From: SIG636 sp045535465
GTDB lineage: Bacteria; Bacillota; Clostridia; Oscillospirales; CAG-382
Length of the DNA: 17,846 bases
Assembly: GCA_045535465.1 (NCBI GenBank)
Contig: JAZSLS010000050.1
Location: forward strand, 1 to 17,846
Direction: 5' to 3'
Of this stretch, positions 7,692-15,374 are shown piece by piece. The position numbers and the translations under genes were made by a program. The stretch's first letter is position 1. Each line of letters begins with the position of its first letter. The notes under the pieces were generated by a model that made no database searches, was not told the DNA's origin, and was given only the letters and a program-made list of their open reading frames with translations.

Positions 7692-9887
7692 ATGAAAAAA
7701 CGATTAATACAATTTGCGCTAATGTCGTTTTGCATCTGTTTGCTTCTCGGCACCATCGGCGCCAGTGCTATCACTCCTTATACTACGTATACCTATGACG
7801 TAAACGGGGAAATGGTAGAAAGCCCCCATGCCTATGAACCTAACGGTGTTATAAACGCCAGCTCCATACTTGCAGGTCTCAATAGCGGTGAAAACGAAAA
7901 TGCATCTTCCCGTTATTCGGCAACTGATGCAAGCCTTTCCGGTATAAAGGATTTTTGTACCGACTCTGAAGGTTACGTTTATATTTCCGACTCAGGTAAT
8001 AACGCTATAAAGGTTTTGGATAGTAATTACAACCTCGATCTCATTATAAGCACTTTTGTTAATGAAGACGGTGTTGCAGACTCTCTTAACAAACCCAGTG
8101 GTCTTTTCGTAACCGATACAGAAATATACGTTGCTGATACAGGTAACTCCAGAGTTGTTATTTTTGATAAACGCGGCAATCTCAATTGTATAGTTCCCGA
8201 GCCTTCCAGCGACGTTTTTCCCGAAAACAGCGTTTACACTCCTATCGCAGTAGCTGCTGACAAGGCAGGTCGTATCTACGTTGTTTCCTCTACTACTAAC
8301 TATGGTGTTATCTCTCTTAACAGAGATGGTTCTTTCAACAACTTTATCGGTCCTCAAAAGGTTACCTTCAATGCGTTTGATATGCTTTGGCGTTCCTTTA
8401 TGTCTGATGCACAGAAGGCAAAGACCGCTAAGCTTGTTCCTACCGAATATAATAACCTCACCATTGATAGTGAAGGTATACTTTACGTAACTACTTCTTC
8501 CATTGACGCTGCTAAACAGCAAAGCGCTATTCAGTCTCGTTCCAAATCCGCTGACTACGCACCTGTTAAGAAGCTTAATCCTAACGGTAGTGACGTAATG
8601 AACAGAAACGGCTTCTATCCGCCCTCCGGCGAGGTTAAGGTTAATAATATGTTGACCTCCGAGGTGACTATCGTTGGTGCATCCACCATCGTGGACGTTG
8701 CTCTTGGCCCGTCCGGTATGTGGAGTATTATTGACCAGAAGCGTAGCCGTATATTCACTTATGACAACAACGGTAACCTTTTGTTTGCCTTTGGTGATAT
8801 CGGTGAACAGGTAGGTCAGGTTCCCTCTGGTTCTATTTCTGCAATAGACTATCAGGGCACCAATATTCTTGTACTTGATAAGTCCACCGATACTATTACC
8901 ATTTACAGAAGAACTCAGTACGGTGACCTTATAGCTTCTGCATTGCAGAACACTCTTGACAACAACTATGCACAGTCTGTTGACTACTACAACCGTATAC
9001 TTCAGTACAACGGTAACTATGACAGTGCATACATCGGTATTGCACAGAGCCTCTACCGTGAAGGCGACTACGAAGGTTCTATGAAATACTGCAAGGTTGC
9101 ATTCGATACCGAAAACTATTCTATAGCTTTTGCAGCTCTCCGTAAGGACTTTATTGAGAAGTACGTATACCTTATTCCTGTCGGTCTTATTGTAGGTTTT
9201 GTACTTATCAGCCTCTTCCTTAAGTGGGTTGGCAAAGTTAATAAGGCGGGCATTAAGTTTAAAGCTAAGCGTTCTATCAAAGAAGAGCTTTGCTACGCTT
9301 TCCACATTTTGACTCATCCCTTCGATGGCTTCTGGGATCTTAAGCACGAAAAACGCGGTTCTATAAAGGGCGCAACCATTTTGCTCCTTCTTACCGTTGT
9401 TACCTTCATATATCAGGCTATGGGTCAGGGTTATCTCTATAATCCTTACTACAAGGGTATCAACTTTGTAATAACCATATCCTCTGTTATCCTTCCCGTT
9501 GCACTTTGGGTTGTTGCTAACTGGGGTCTTACCACCTTGTTTGAAGGCGAAGGTAGCCTTAAGGATGTGTATATAACCACTTGTTACTCACTCCTTCCTC
9601 TTCCTTTGCTTATAATACCTTCCGTAATTCTGTCCAACGTAACGGTACTTGACGAGATGTCTCTCGTTAACCTTCTTACAACCTTCGCATTCTTCTGGGC
9701 AGGTATGCTGTTGTTCTTCGGTACTATGGTTATTCACGACTATACTATCGGCAAGAACGTTATCACTATAGTTGGTACTATAGTAGGTATGGCATTCATT
9801 ATGTTCTTAGGTATACTTTTCTCCAGCCTTGTTCAAAAGATATTCTCATTCGGCTACAACATTTATGTTGAGCTGTCACTACGTTAG
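7692..9887 (+). CDS. NHL beta-propeller - TPR - YIP1 membrane protein
   Basis: 731 aa. A signal sequence (1-26, ASA|I) leads to an extracytoplasmic six-bladed-type propeller built of NHL-like repeats (about 80-410). Characteristic units are KDFCTDSEGYVYISDSGNNAIKVLD and PSGLFVTDTEIYVADTGNSRVVIFD. Residues about 413-485 resemble a TPR pair (NNYAQSVDYYNRILQYNGNYDSAYIGIAQSLYREGDYEGS). A membrane segment follows at about 492-511, then a C-terminal YIP1 domain (about 535-725) with roughly five hydrophobic helices and the motif NWGLTTLFEGEGSLKDV. From memory, similar proteins lie beside CUT1 transporters in other Bacillota, but no function is established. A scaffold or accessory transporter subunit is an inference. 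AAGGAGG overlaps the stop of the preceding permease gene. Confidence 0.85.
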   Translation: MKKRLIQFALMSFCICLLLGTIGASAITPYTTYTYDVNGEMVESPHAYEPNGVINASSILAGLNSGENENASSRYSATDASLSGIKDFCTDSEGYVYISDSGNNAIKVLDSNYNLDLIISTFVNEDGVADSLNKPSGLFVTDTEIYVADTGNSRVVIFDKRGNLNCIVPEPSSDVFPENSVYTPIAVAADKAGRIYVVSSTTNYGVISLNRDGSFNNFIGPQKVTFNAFDMLWRSFMSDAQKAKTAKLVPTEYNNLTIDSEGILYVTTSSIDAAKQQSAIQSRSKSADYAPVKKLNPNGSDVMNRNGFYPPSGEVKVNNMLTSEVTIVGASTIVDVALGPSGMWSIIDQKRSRIFTYDNNGNLLFAFGDIGEQVGQVPSGSISAIDYQGTNILVLDKSTDTITIYRRTQYGDLIASALQNTLDNNYAQSVDYYNRILQYNGNYDSAYIGIAQSLYREGDYEGSMKYCKVAFDTENYSIAFAALRKDFIEKYVYLIPVGLIVGFVLISLFLKWVGKVNKAGIKFKAKRSIKEELCYAFHILTHPFDGFWDLKHEKRGSIKGATILLLLTVVTFIYQAMGQGYLYNPYYKGINFVITISSVILPVALWVVANWGLTTLFEGEGSLKDVYITTCYSLLPLPLLIIPSVILSNVTVLDEMSLVNLLTTFAFFWAGMLLFFGTMVIHDYTIGKNVITIVGTIVGMAFIMFLGILFSSLVQKIFSFGYNIYVELSLR

Positions 9888-9905
9888 AAAGGGGGCATAC
9901 GATTA

Positions 9906-12812
9906 ATGAAAACTAAATTATTCCGTTTTGCTTCCTTCTTTGTGGCGTTGCTTATATGCATTCCTTTCCTTTCTTCCGTAAGTGCTCTTGCAGCAGAGGA
10001 TGAGGAAGTAGATAAGTGGGATGCACTTGAAGCAGCATATACAAAAACGCCTTATAACAGCATTGAGGATCGTATATATGCACAGGGTCCCGATCAAACA
10101 GAGAAGGGTGAAGAAAAAGGTCTTATTCGTTCTATGTTTCAGATGGTTTGCAACGAAGCCGACGGCTATGCGCTTTATGCTGACATAACCACGGGCGAAG
10201 TTGTTTGCCTTAAGCTTGCAAAGAACGAAGAAGGCAAGTGCTATGTTCATCCTTCCTACGAGGATAAGCCTATTTTCGACCTTAAGGGTGAAAAAGCTTA
10301 TATTATGGCTTACTCCGGTTATTGGACAACTAACCCTTATACTCTCGGTGCTATAAGCGCTAATGCAAAGGTTAAAGCTGAGCTTTATTCTCAGGTAAAT
10401 ATTGAATTTACCGAAAACAATCAGGCTGATACCTATTTTAGCTTTATTGAAAGCGCCCTTCTCAATCAGCTTAAAGTTAGCAATATCAAGAACGGCGCAA
10501 GAGTAGAATATTCCGTAGGTCAGGAAGCGGTTAAGTATCTTGTTCCTCGCTTCATCACCAACGAAAAGTTTGAAGCTTTGTGTAAAGAGGTTGAAGCAGG
10601 TCTTAAGGAACAGTATGATGATCCTGCCGACGTAGAATACTTGTTTGGTAAGTTTAAGCACCCTTACGGTACTTTCCCCATTACCAAGGACGAAATTTCT
10701 ATTTCCGATGACGATTATGTAAAGAAGGCAGTTGAAAAGTTCGGTGCTTGCCGTCAGTTCGATATGAATGCGGCAGGTAAGAAGGGTCTTCTCAATGTAG
10801 AAGAATACCTCAAGAGCTATACTGACTATTCTTATGATAGGCTTGATGCTGACCACGCAGAAACCGGCTACGTTGCTGACGATAAAGACCCTGCAGTTTT
10901 CAAGCTGGCAATTGAATACACCATCGACAAAGACGGTCTTGTTGTTCGTTGCGTTGCAGGTAACATTCGTTTTGACTCCGGTACATACAAGCTTTCTAAC
11001 GTGTTCTTGCTCCCTTATGCCGGTGCTGGTAACACCAACAACGAAGGTTATGCGTTCTATCCCGATGGTTCCGGCAGCATTATCGATTTCTCCGGTGCTA
11101 AGGGTAAGACCTTTATAACCACCACTACCGCTTATGGTCAGGACTATTCCTATTCCACCATTTCCGGTGCAAACAATGAAGTTGCAAGACTTCCCGTATT
11201 CGGTATGGTAGAAAAGGAAAACAGAACCGACGGTACTATCGGTACTCGTGGCTTCCTTGCTTATGTTGAAGAGGGTGAATCCCTTGCTAACATAACTCTT
11301 AAGTCCTCCGGTTCAACTCACCTTTATCTCCAGACCTATACTTCGTTTAACCCTCGTCCTAAGGACACTTACAGCTTAAGCGGCGGTATTTCCACCGGTG
11401 CTGATGCTATGTGGACTGTTGAATCCAAGAGAAAATATACTAAGAACTACAAGCTTAGAATATTTATTCTCGAAGAAGGTAATTCATCCTACTCTGCAAT
11501 GGCAGAAATTCTCCGTAACTATCTTTCCAAAAACGGTATTATAAAGACTAATGACCAGTTCAAGGAAGATAACAAGGAAGCTAGTAAGGATTTGCCTCTC
11601 GTTATAGAAACCTTGGGTGCTATTAAGTCTTCCAAACGTATACTTGGTGTACCTGTTTCCACGATGAAGGCGTTAACGTCCTTTACTGATATTCAGGAAT
11701 CTATTGTTGATAAGCTCAAAAAGCCCGCAAAAGAGGGAATTGAACCTATTGATAATGTTGTAATTAAGCTTGACGGTTGGCTTGATGGCGGTTTGAACTA
11801 TGACGTTCCTACCGGCGTTGAAATTGAAGAAGCTGTTGGTGGTTCTAAGGGCTTTAAGGAACTTGTTTCTTACTGTCAGGAAAACGGCATAGCTCTTTAT
11901 CCCGACTTTGACTTCGTTTACGCACGCAAGGACTCAATGTTTGATGATTTCAAACCTGAAGACGACCTTGCACGTACCATCGATGACAGAAAAGCTTACA
12001 AGAAAAAGTACAATCCCATTTATCAGGCTTACGACCACAGCTCTCTTGGCGTTATTTCCGCTAATAGAATGATGCGTCTCTACGAGAAGACCTATTCTGA
12101 ATATCAGAACTACGGTGTAGGCGCTATTTCCGTTTCCACTCTCGGTCAGTATCTTAACTCTGACTTCAATCCCGATAAGCCTCTCACCAGAGAAGATGCA
12201 AAGGTTCTTATCGACAGACTTCTTGGCAAGATAGACGAGCAAAACGGCAAGATAATGCTTTCCGGCGGTAATATTTTCTCCGTTAAGTATGCCGAGTACG
12301 TTCTTGATATACCCCTTGAAGACTCTAAGTTTAAGTATGCATCTGCTTCCGTACCCTTTATGAGTATGGTTCTCCACGGTTCTGTAGAGTATGCAGGTAC
12401 TGCTATGAACCTTTCCGGTGATTTCCAGAATGCCGTTCTTAAGTACATCGAAAACGGTGCAATACCTTATTTCGTTGTTGCTGTTCAGAACACGTCCGAA
12501 CTCAAGACCGATCCCGAATATTCCAAGTACTACTCTGTAAGATACAGTATTTGGCAGCAGGATATTTACAACACTTATATCCGTATGAACGCTGCTCTTA
12601 AGGATGTAAGATTTGAGACTATGTCCAGTCACGAGTTTATTGACCAAAAGCATTCTGTTGTTAAAGTAACTTATAGCAACGGCGTATCCTTTGTTATCAA
12701 TTACCTTGATAATGATTTCACTTATTATGACAGTGATAAGGGCGCTATGCAGACCGTTTCCGCCAAGGACTTCCTTAAGTTCGATAAAGACGGCAACGTT
12801 GTTAAGATTTAG
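9906..12812 (+). CDS. Secreted DUF5696-like protein, glycoside hydrolase-like architecture
   Basis: 968 aa with a signal peptide (1-29/30, SALA|A) and no lipobox. Residues about 310-540 are beta-rich and include the typical YAFYPDGSGSIIDF stretch (382-395). Residues about 565-860 look like a TIM barrel: VVIKLDGWLDGG (618-629), IALYPDFDFVYA (662-673), GAISVSTLGQYLNSDF and KIMLSGGNI. The end is a small beta domain. I recognise this as the DUF5696 type found near CUT1 transporters. By analogy with retaining glycosidases of the GH101/GH36 kind, Asp623 in IKLDGW is a candidate nucleophile and Asp667/Asp669 are further acidic candidates; this is inference. It lies between the propeller protein and the second permease pair, suggesting it prepares or presents their substrate. 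AAAGGGGG lies about 10 nt before the ATG. Confidence 0.8.
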   Translation: MKTKLFRFASFFVALLICIPFLSSVSALAAEDEEVDKWDALEAAYTKTPYNSIEDRIYAQGPDQTEKGEEKGLIRSMFQMVCNEADGYALYADITTGEVVCLKLAKNEEGKCYVHPSYEDKPIFDLKGEKAYIMAYSGYWTTNPYTLGAISANAKVKAELYSQVNIEFTENNQADTYFSFIESALLNQLKVSNIKNGARVEYSVGQEAVKYLVPRFITNEKFEALCKEVEAGLKEQYDDPADVEYLFGKFKHPYGTFPITKDEISISDDDYVKKAVEKFGACRQFDMNAAGKKGLLNVEEYLKSYTDYSYDRLDADHAETGYVADDKDPAVFKLAIEYTIDKDGLVVRCVAGNIRFDSGTYKLSNVFLLPYAGAGNTNNEGYAFYPDGSGSIIDFSGAKGKTFITTTTAYGQDYSYSTISGANNEVARLPVFGMVEKENRTDGTIGTRGFLAYVEEGESLANITLKSSGSTHLYLQTYTSFNPRPKDTYSLSGGISTGADAMWTVESKRKYTKNYKLRIFILEEGNSSYSAMAEILRNYLSKNGIIKTNDQFKEDNKEASKDLPLVIETLGAIKSSKRILGVPVSTMKALTSFTDIQESIVDKLKKPAKEGIEPIDNVVIKLDGWLDGGLNYDVPTGVEIEEAVGGSKGFKELVSYCQENGIALYPDFDFVYARKDSMFDDFKPEDDLARTIDDRKAYKKKYNPIYQAYDHSSLGVISANRMMRLYEKTYSEYQNYGVGAISVSTLGQYLNSDFNPDKPLTREDAKVLIDRLLGKIDEQNGKIMLSGGNIFSVKYAEYVLDIPLEDSKFKYASASVPFMSMVLHGSVEYAGTAMNLSGDFQNAVLKYIENGAIPYFVVAVQNTSELKTDPEYSKYYSVRYSIWQQDIYNTYIRMNAALKDVRFETMSSHEFIDQKHSVVKVTYSNGVSFVINYLDNDFTYYDSDKGAMQTVSAKDFLKFDKDGNVVKI

Positions 12813-12829
12813 GGGAGGAGGTAACGAAA

Positions 12830-13795
12830 ATGGCTAACGATGTAACAGCTTCCACTGTGAAGAGAAGAAAAGCAAAATCCCTTGATAAGAAAAAGGCAAA
12901 AATGGGGTATGTCTTTGTCCTTCCTTTCATTCTCGGCTTCTTTCTTATCTATCTTCCTATGATTATTGAATCTATAAGAATAAGCTTTAGTGAGTTAAAG
13001 CCTAATCTTTCGGGTTCAGGTCCTTCTATCCTTTATAATTTTGTAGGATTTAAGAACTACTCCTATGCATTGTTTGATGATACTGAGTTTGTAAAAACTC
13101 TTATCACAAACCTTAAGGATTTGGTGCTCGACGTTCCCGCAATAGTAATATTCTCTTTGTTCCTTGCTATCATCCTTAACCAGAAGATGCACGGCAGAGC
13201 AATATTCAGAGCAATCTTCTTCATCCCCGTTATCGTTTCCACCGGTATTATCGAATATATTGATATGAAAAACGTTTTGTCTGAATCTATGGGCAGCACC
13301 TCTATTGGTGGTGACGGCGGTCAGGCAGCACAGGCCGGTACGGAAATACTTAATACGATGGACGTACAGAAGTTCTTTGCAAATATGCAGGTTGGTCAAG
13401 GTCTTGTTGAGTACGTAACAGGCCTCGTTAACGACGTTTATGACATAGTTAACAGGTCAGGTGTACAGATGCTTATCTTCCTTGCAGGCTTGCAGTCCAT
13501 TTCTCCCGCTATTTACGAATCTGCTTATATGGAAGGTGCAACCGCTTGGGAAACCTTCTGGAAGATAACCTTCCCTATGATAAGCCCTATGATTCTCGTA
13601 AACGCAATATACACGATAATCGATGCCTTCACTACTGAAACTAACGCAGTTATGATTAGAATTGCTGCGGTTAATGAGAAAAGTATGTGGGAAGCTATGG
13701 CAATGTCGTGGATATACTTCTTGGTTGTTATTGTGATAATTGCGCTTGTTGCAGGTATAATCTCAGCATACGTATTTTATCAGCGCAGAGATTAA
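12830..13795 (+). CDS. CUT1 sugar ABC transporter permease (pair 2, first subunit) with enlarged extracytoplasmic loop
   Basis: 321 aa, UgpA/MalF-like. A Lys/Arg-rich N-terminus (about 1-25) precedes the first membrane segment (GYVFVLPFILGFFLIYLP). FRAIFFIPVIVSTGI (126-140) marks the usual third helix. The EAA loop is at about 229-253 (YESAYMEGATAWETFWKITFPMISP). Between about residues 146 and 208 lies a poorly hydrophobic, Gly/Ala-rich insert (SMGSTSIGGDGGQAAQAG...), larger than the short loop usual in this position and probably outside the membrane. The stop of the DUF5696 gene overlaps this gene's GGAGGAGG ribosome binding site, so the two are closely linked. It pairs with the following permease. 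Confidence 0.9.
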   Translation: MANDVTASTVKRRKAKSLDKKKAKMGYVFVLPFILGFFLIYLPMIIESIRISFSELKPNLSGSGPSILYNFVGFKNYSYALFDDTEFVKTLITNLKDLVLDVPAIVIFSLFLAIILNQKMHGRAIFRAIFFIPVIVSTGIIEYIDMKNVLSESMGSTSIGGDGGQAAQAGTEILNTMDVQKFFANMQVGQGLVEYVTGLVNDVYDIVNRSGVQMLIFLAGLQSISPAIYESAYMEGATAWETFWKITFPMISPMILVNAIYTIIDAFTTETNAVMIRIAAVNEKSMWEAMAMSWIYFLVVIVIIALVAGIISAYVFYQRRD

Positions 13796-13813
13796 GAAAG
13801 GAGGCATTTGTAG

Positions 13814-14827
13814 ATGGATTCTTTTGAAAAGCCAAAATTCGGTAAACAAAAAATTCAGTTTGATGACAGTGTCTCCGGGTGGACACGCTTTAGGTATAAG
13901 TATCTTACGTTGTTCGCTCTTCAGAGATATCTTCTTGCGTTCTTTAGATACGCATTCCTTCTCGGTATCGCTTACGTAATACTTTTCCCGTATTACTCCA
14001 AGGTATCCACCTCCTTTATGACAGGTGAAGACTTGGTTGACGTTACCGTTAAGCTTGTTCCTAAGTATCCCACTCTTGATACTTACAGAATAATATTTAA
14101 CGAAACGGAATTTTGGGCTGCACTTAAAAACACTGCTATTCTTTCCTTGTTCTGTTCCGTTATTCAGATGATAGTCTGCGCACTTGTTGGTTATGGCTTG
14201 TCTAAGTTTAAGTTCAAGGGTCAAAGCATACTCTTTGCTCTTGTTATACTTACGCTGGTTGTTCCTCACAAGACTTTGCAGTCTACAATGAAACTCTTCT
14301 TCCAGGACTTCAATATCTGGGGTCTCTACATTACAAACCTTACCGCACCCTCTACGCATTGGCCAATGTTTATCCTTTCTATCGGTGCTATAGGTTACAG
14401 AAACGGTCTGTACATATTTATGATGCGTCAGTTCTTCAAGGGCGTTCCCGACGAGCTTGAAGAGGCCGCATACGTTGACGGTGCAGGCGTTATGAAGACC
14501 TTCTGGAAGATTATAATTCCTATGTCCGTACCTATGATGGTTACCGTATTTATCTTCTCCTTCTCTTGGCAGTGGACGGATAAATTCTATACTAAGATGC
14601 TTTACAACCCCAAGGAATACGTATTCTTCCACCACGTGGTTGATAAGCTTCCTCAGGCAGACTCTGTTGAAAAGCTTCTTAAAGAGTATTCCACGGTTCA
14701 AAGTCAGTACCTTACCGCTATGCAGAATGCAGTTGGTCTGTTGGTTCTCATACCTCTTATCATTGTATTCCTCTTCGGTCAGAAGAAGCTTATTCAGGGT
14801 ATTGAAAGAACCGGTGTTACGGGCTAA
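13814..14827 (+). CDS. CUT1 sugar ABC transporter permease (pair 2, second subunit)
   Basis: 337 aa, MalG/UgpE-like, longer than the 275-300 usual for this branch. It has a long hydrophilic N-terminus (about 1-45) and an extra segment at about 268-300 (EYVFFHHVVDKLPQADSVEKLL...) before the last membrane helix. The EAA loop is at about 216-241 (LEEAAYVDGAGVMKTFWKIIIP). AAAGGAGG lies 9 nt upstream of the ATG. It is the last gene of the operon, 19 nt before a strong terminator. It should form the second channel with the preceding subunit, again without an encoded ATPase. Confidence 0.91.
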   Translation: MDSFEKPKFGKQKIQFDDSVSGWTRFRYKYLTLFALQRYLLAFFRYAFLLGIAYVILFPYYSKVSTSFMTGEDLVDVTVKLVPKYPTLDTYRIIFNETEFWAALKNTAILSLFCSVIQMIVCALVGYGLSKFKFKGQSILFALVILTLVVPHKTLQSTMKLFFQDFNIWGLYITNLTAPSTHWPMFILSIGAIGYRNGLYIFMMRQFFKGVPDELEEAAYVDGAGVMKTFWKIIIPMSVPMMVTVFIFSFSWQWTDKFYTKMLYNPKEYVFFHHVVDKLPQADSVEKLLKEYSTVQSQYLTAMQNAVGLLVLIPLIIVFLFGQKKLIQGIERTGVTG

Positions 14828-14845
14828 TACCTTAACAGCAATATC

Positions 14846-14878
14846 AAAAAAGGAAACGGCAAACGCCGTTTCCTTTTT
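14846..14878 (+). terminator. Rho-independent terminator of the seven-gene operon
   Basis: The stem GGAAACGGC/GCCGTTTCC (14852-14860 with 14865-14873) has a 4-nt AAAC loop, is extended by A-T pairs at its base and is followed by TTTTT. The flanking A-run on the 5' side makes it potentially bidirectional. Repeat copy A starts at the base immediately after it. Confidence 0.92.
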
Positions 14879-15103
14879 AGTCTGTAGATAAAGTCTACAG
14901 ACTGAAACTGAGCGAGATAAACGAAGCTTTTTTTACGAAAAAACGAGTGTCGGCGTAGTGACCTACGACAGCGAAGCTTTTCGTGAAAGTGTCCTGAATA
15001 TTATAATAAAACAAAACTATTCGATGCAAAATGCCTCTCGTTACACTACGAGAGGCGCTTTGTGTTTATTATTCTTATTTCCTCAGGGCACGCAAAGAGC
15101 AAG
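14879..15103 (+). repeat. Hairpin-rich intergenic repeat, copy A
   Basis: About 225 bp, roughly 80% identical by eye to the reverse complement of 16972-17203. It contains three stem-loops. AGTCTGTAGA.../...TCTACAGACT lies at 14879-14903. A long central stem is closed by ACGAAAA/TTTTCGT (14935-14941 with 14978-14984) around CGTAG-TGAC-CTACG (14954-14967). GCCTCTCGT/ACGAGAGGC (15033-15041 with 15048-15056) is a perfect 9-bp stem. The 48-bp block 14954-15001 differs from copy B at one base. It fills the gap between the operon terminator and the 3' end of the convergent ylmC-like gene. No ORF is present. Confidence 0.85.
15033..15056 (-). terminator. Possible terminator of the ylmC-spoIVA transcript (inside repeat copy A)
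   Basis: A perfect 9-bp stem with a 6-nt loop lies 54 nt beyond the stop of the minus-strand ylmC-like gene. On the minus strand it is followed by ATTTTGC, a short T-run. It is the only terminator-like structure available to that transcript, so the repeat may supply its 3' end. Confidence 0.45.
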
Positions 15104-15109
15104 GTTTTA

Positions 15110-15370
15110 TTAACTGTTGTTTCTGGCTGCTATTTCCGTAAAACGCACAAGAATTGTGTCATCACCAATACGCTCTATACATTGCCAAGGTATAAAAAGC
15201 GTGCTTTTGTTTCCAAACAGCGAAAAGACCGAGCTTCCGGAGTTCATTATTAAACGCAGTACTTTTCCGCATTGTGTGTCAATTTCTACGTCGCTTACAT
15301 ATCCAAGCTGTTTTCCGTTGCAAACGTTTATAACTGCCTTATCCTTCAACTTACAAATTGTACTTATCAT
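15110..15370 (-). CDS. YlmC/YmxH-family PRC-barrel sporulation protein
   Basis: 86 aa from the chosen start. The single small PRC-barrel-like beta domain is clear: LKDKAVINVCNGKQLGYVSDVEID (residues 7-30) followed by an acidic, hydrophobic-alternating second half ending ERIGDDTILVRF. Members of this family are small soluble proteins linked to sporulation in Bacillota, but their biochemical role is not settled. The ATG at 15370 is preferred because family proteins begin just before the KDKxVINxxNGKxLG motif. A GTG at 15403 would add 11 residues overlapping spoIVA. Only 4 nt separate it from the spoIVA stop and no good ribosome binding site is visible, so translation probably depends on coupling. 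Confidence 0.82.
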   Translation of the reverse strand: MISTICKLKDKAVINVCNGKQLGYVSDVEIDTQCGKVLRLIMNSGSSVFSLFGNKSTLFIPWQCIERIGDDTILVRFTEIAARNNS

Positions 15371-15374
15371 AAGC

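Noticed and set aside
15320..15333. cre-like site TGCAAACGTTTATA for catabolite repression
   Set aside because: It lies inside the coding sequence of the YlmC-like gene, away from any promoter of the sugar operon, and is likely chance.
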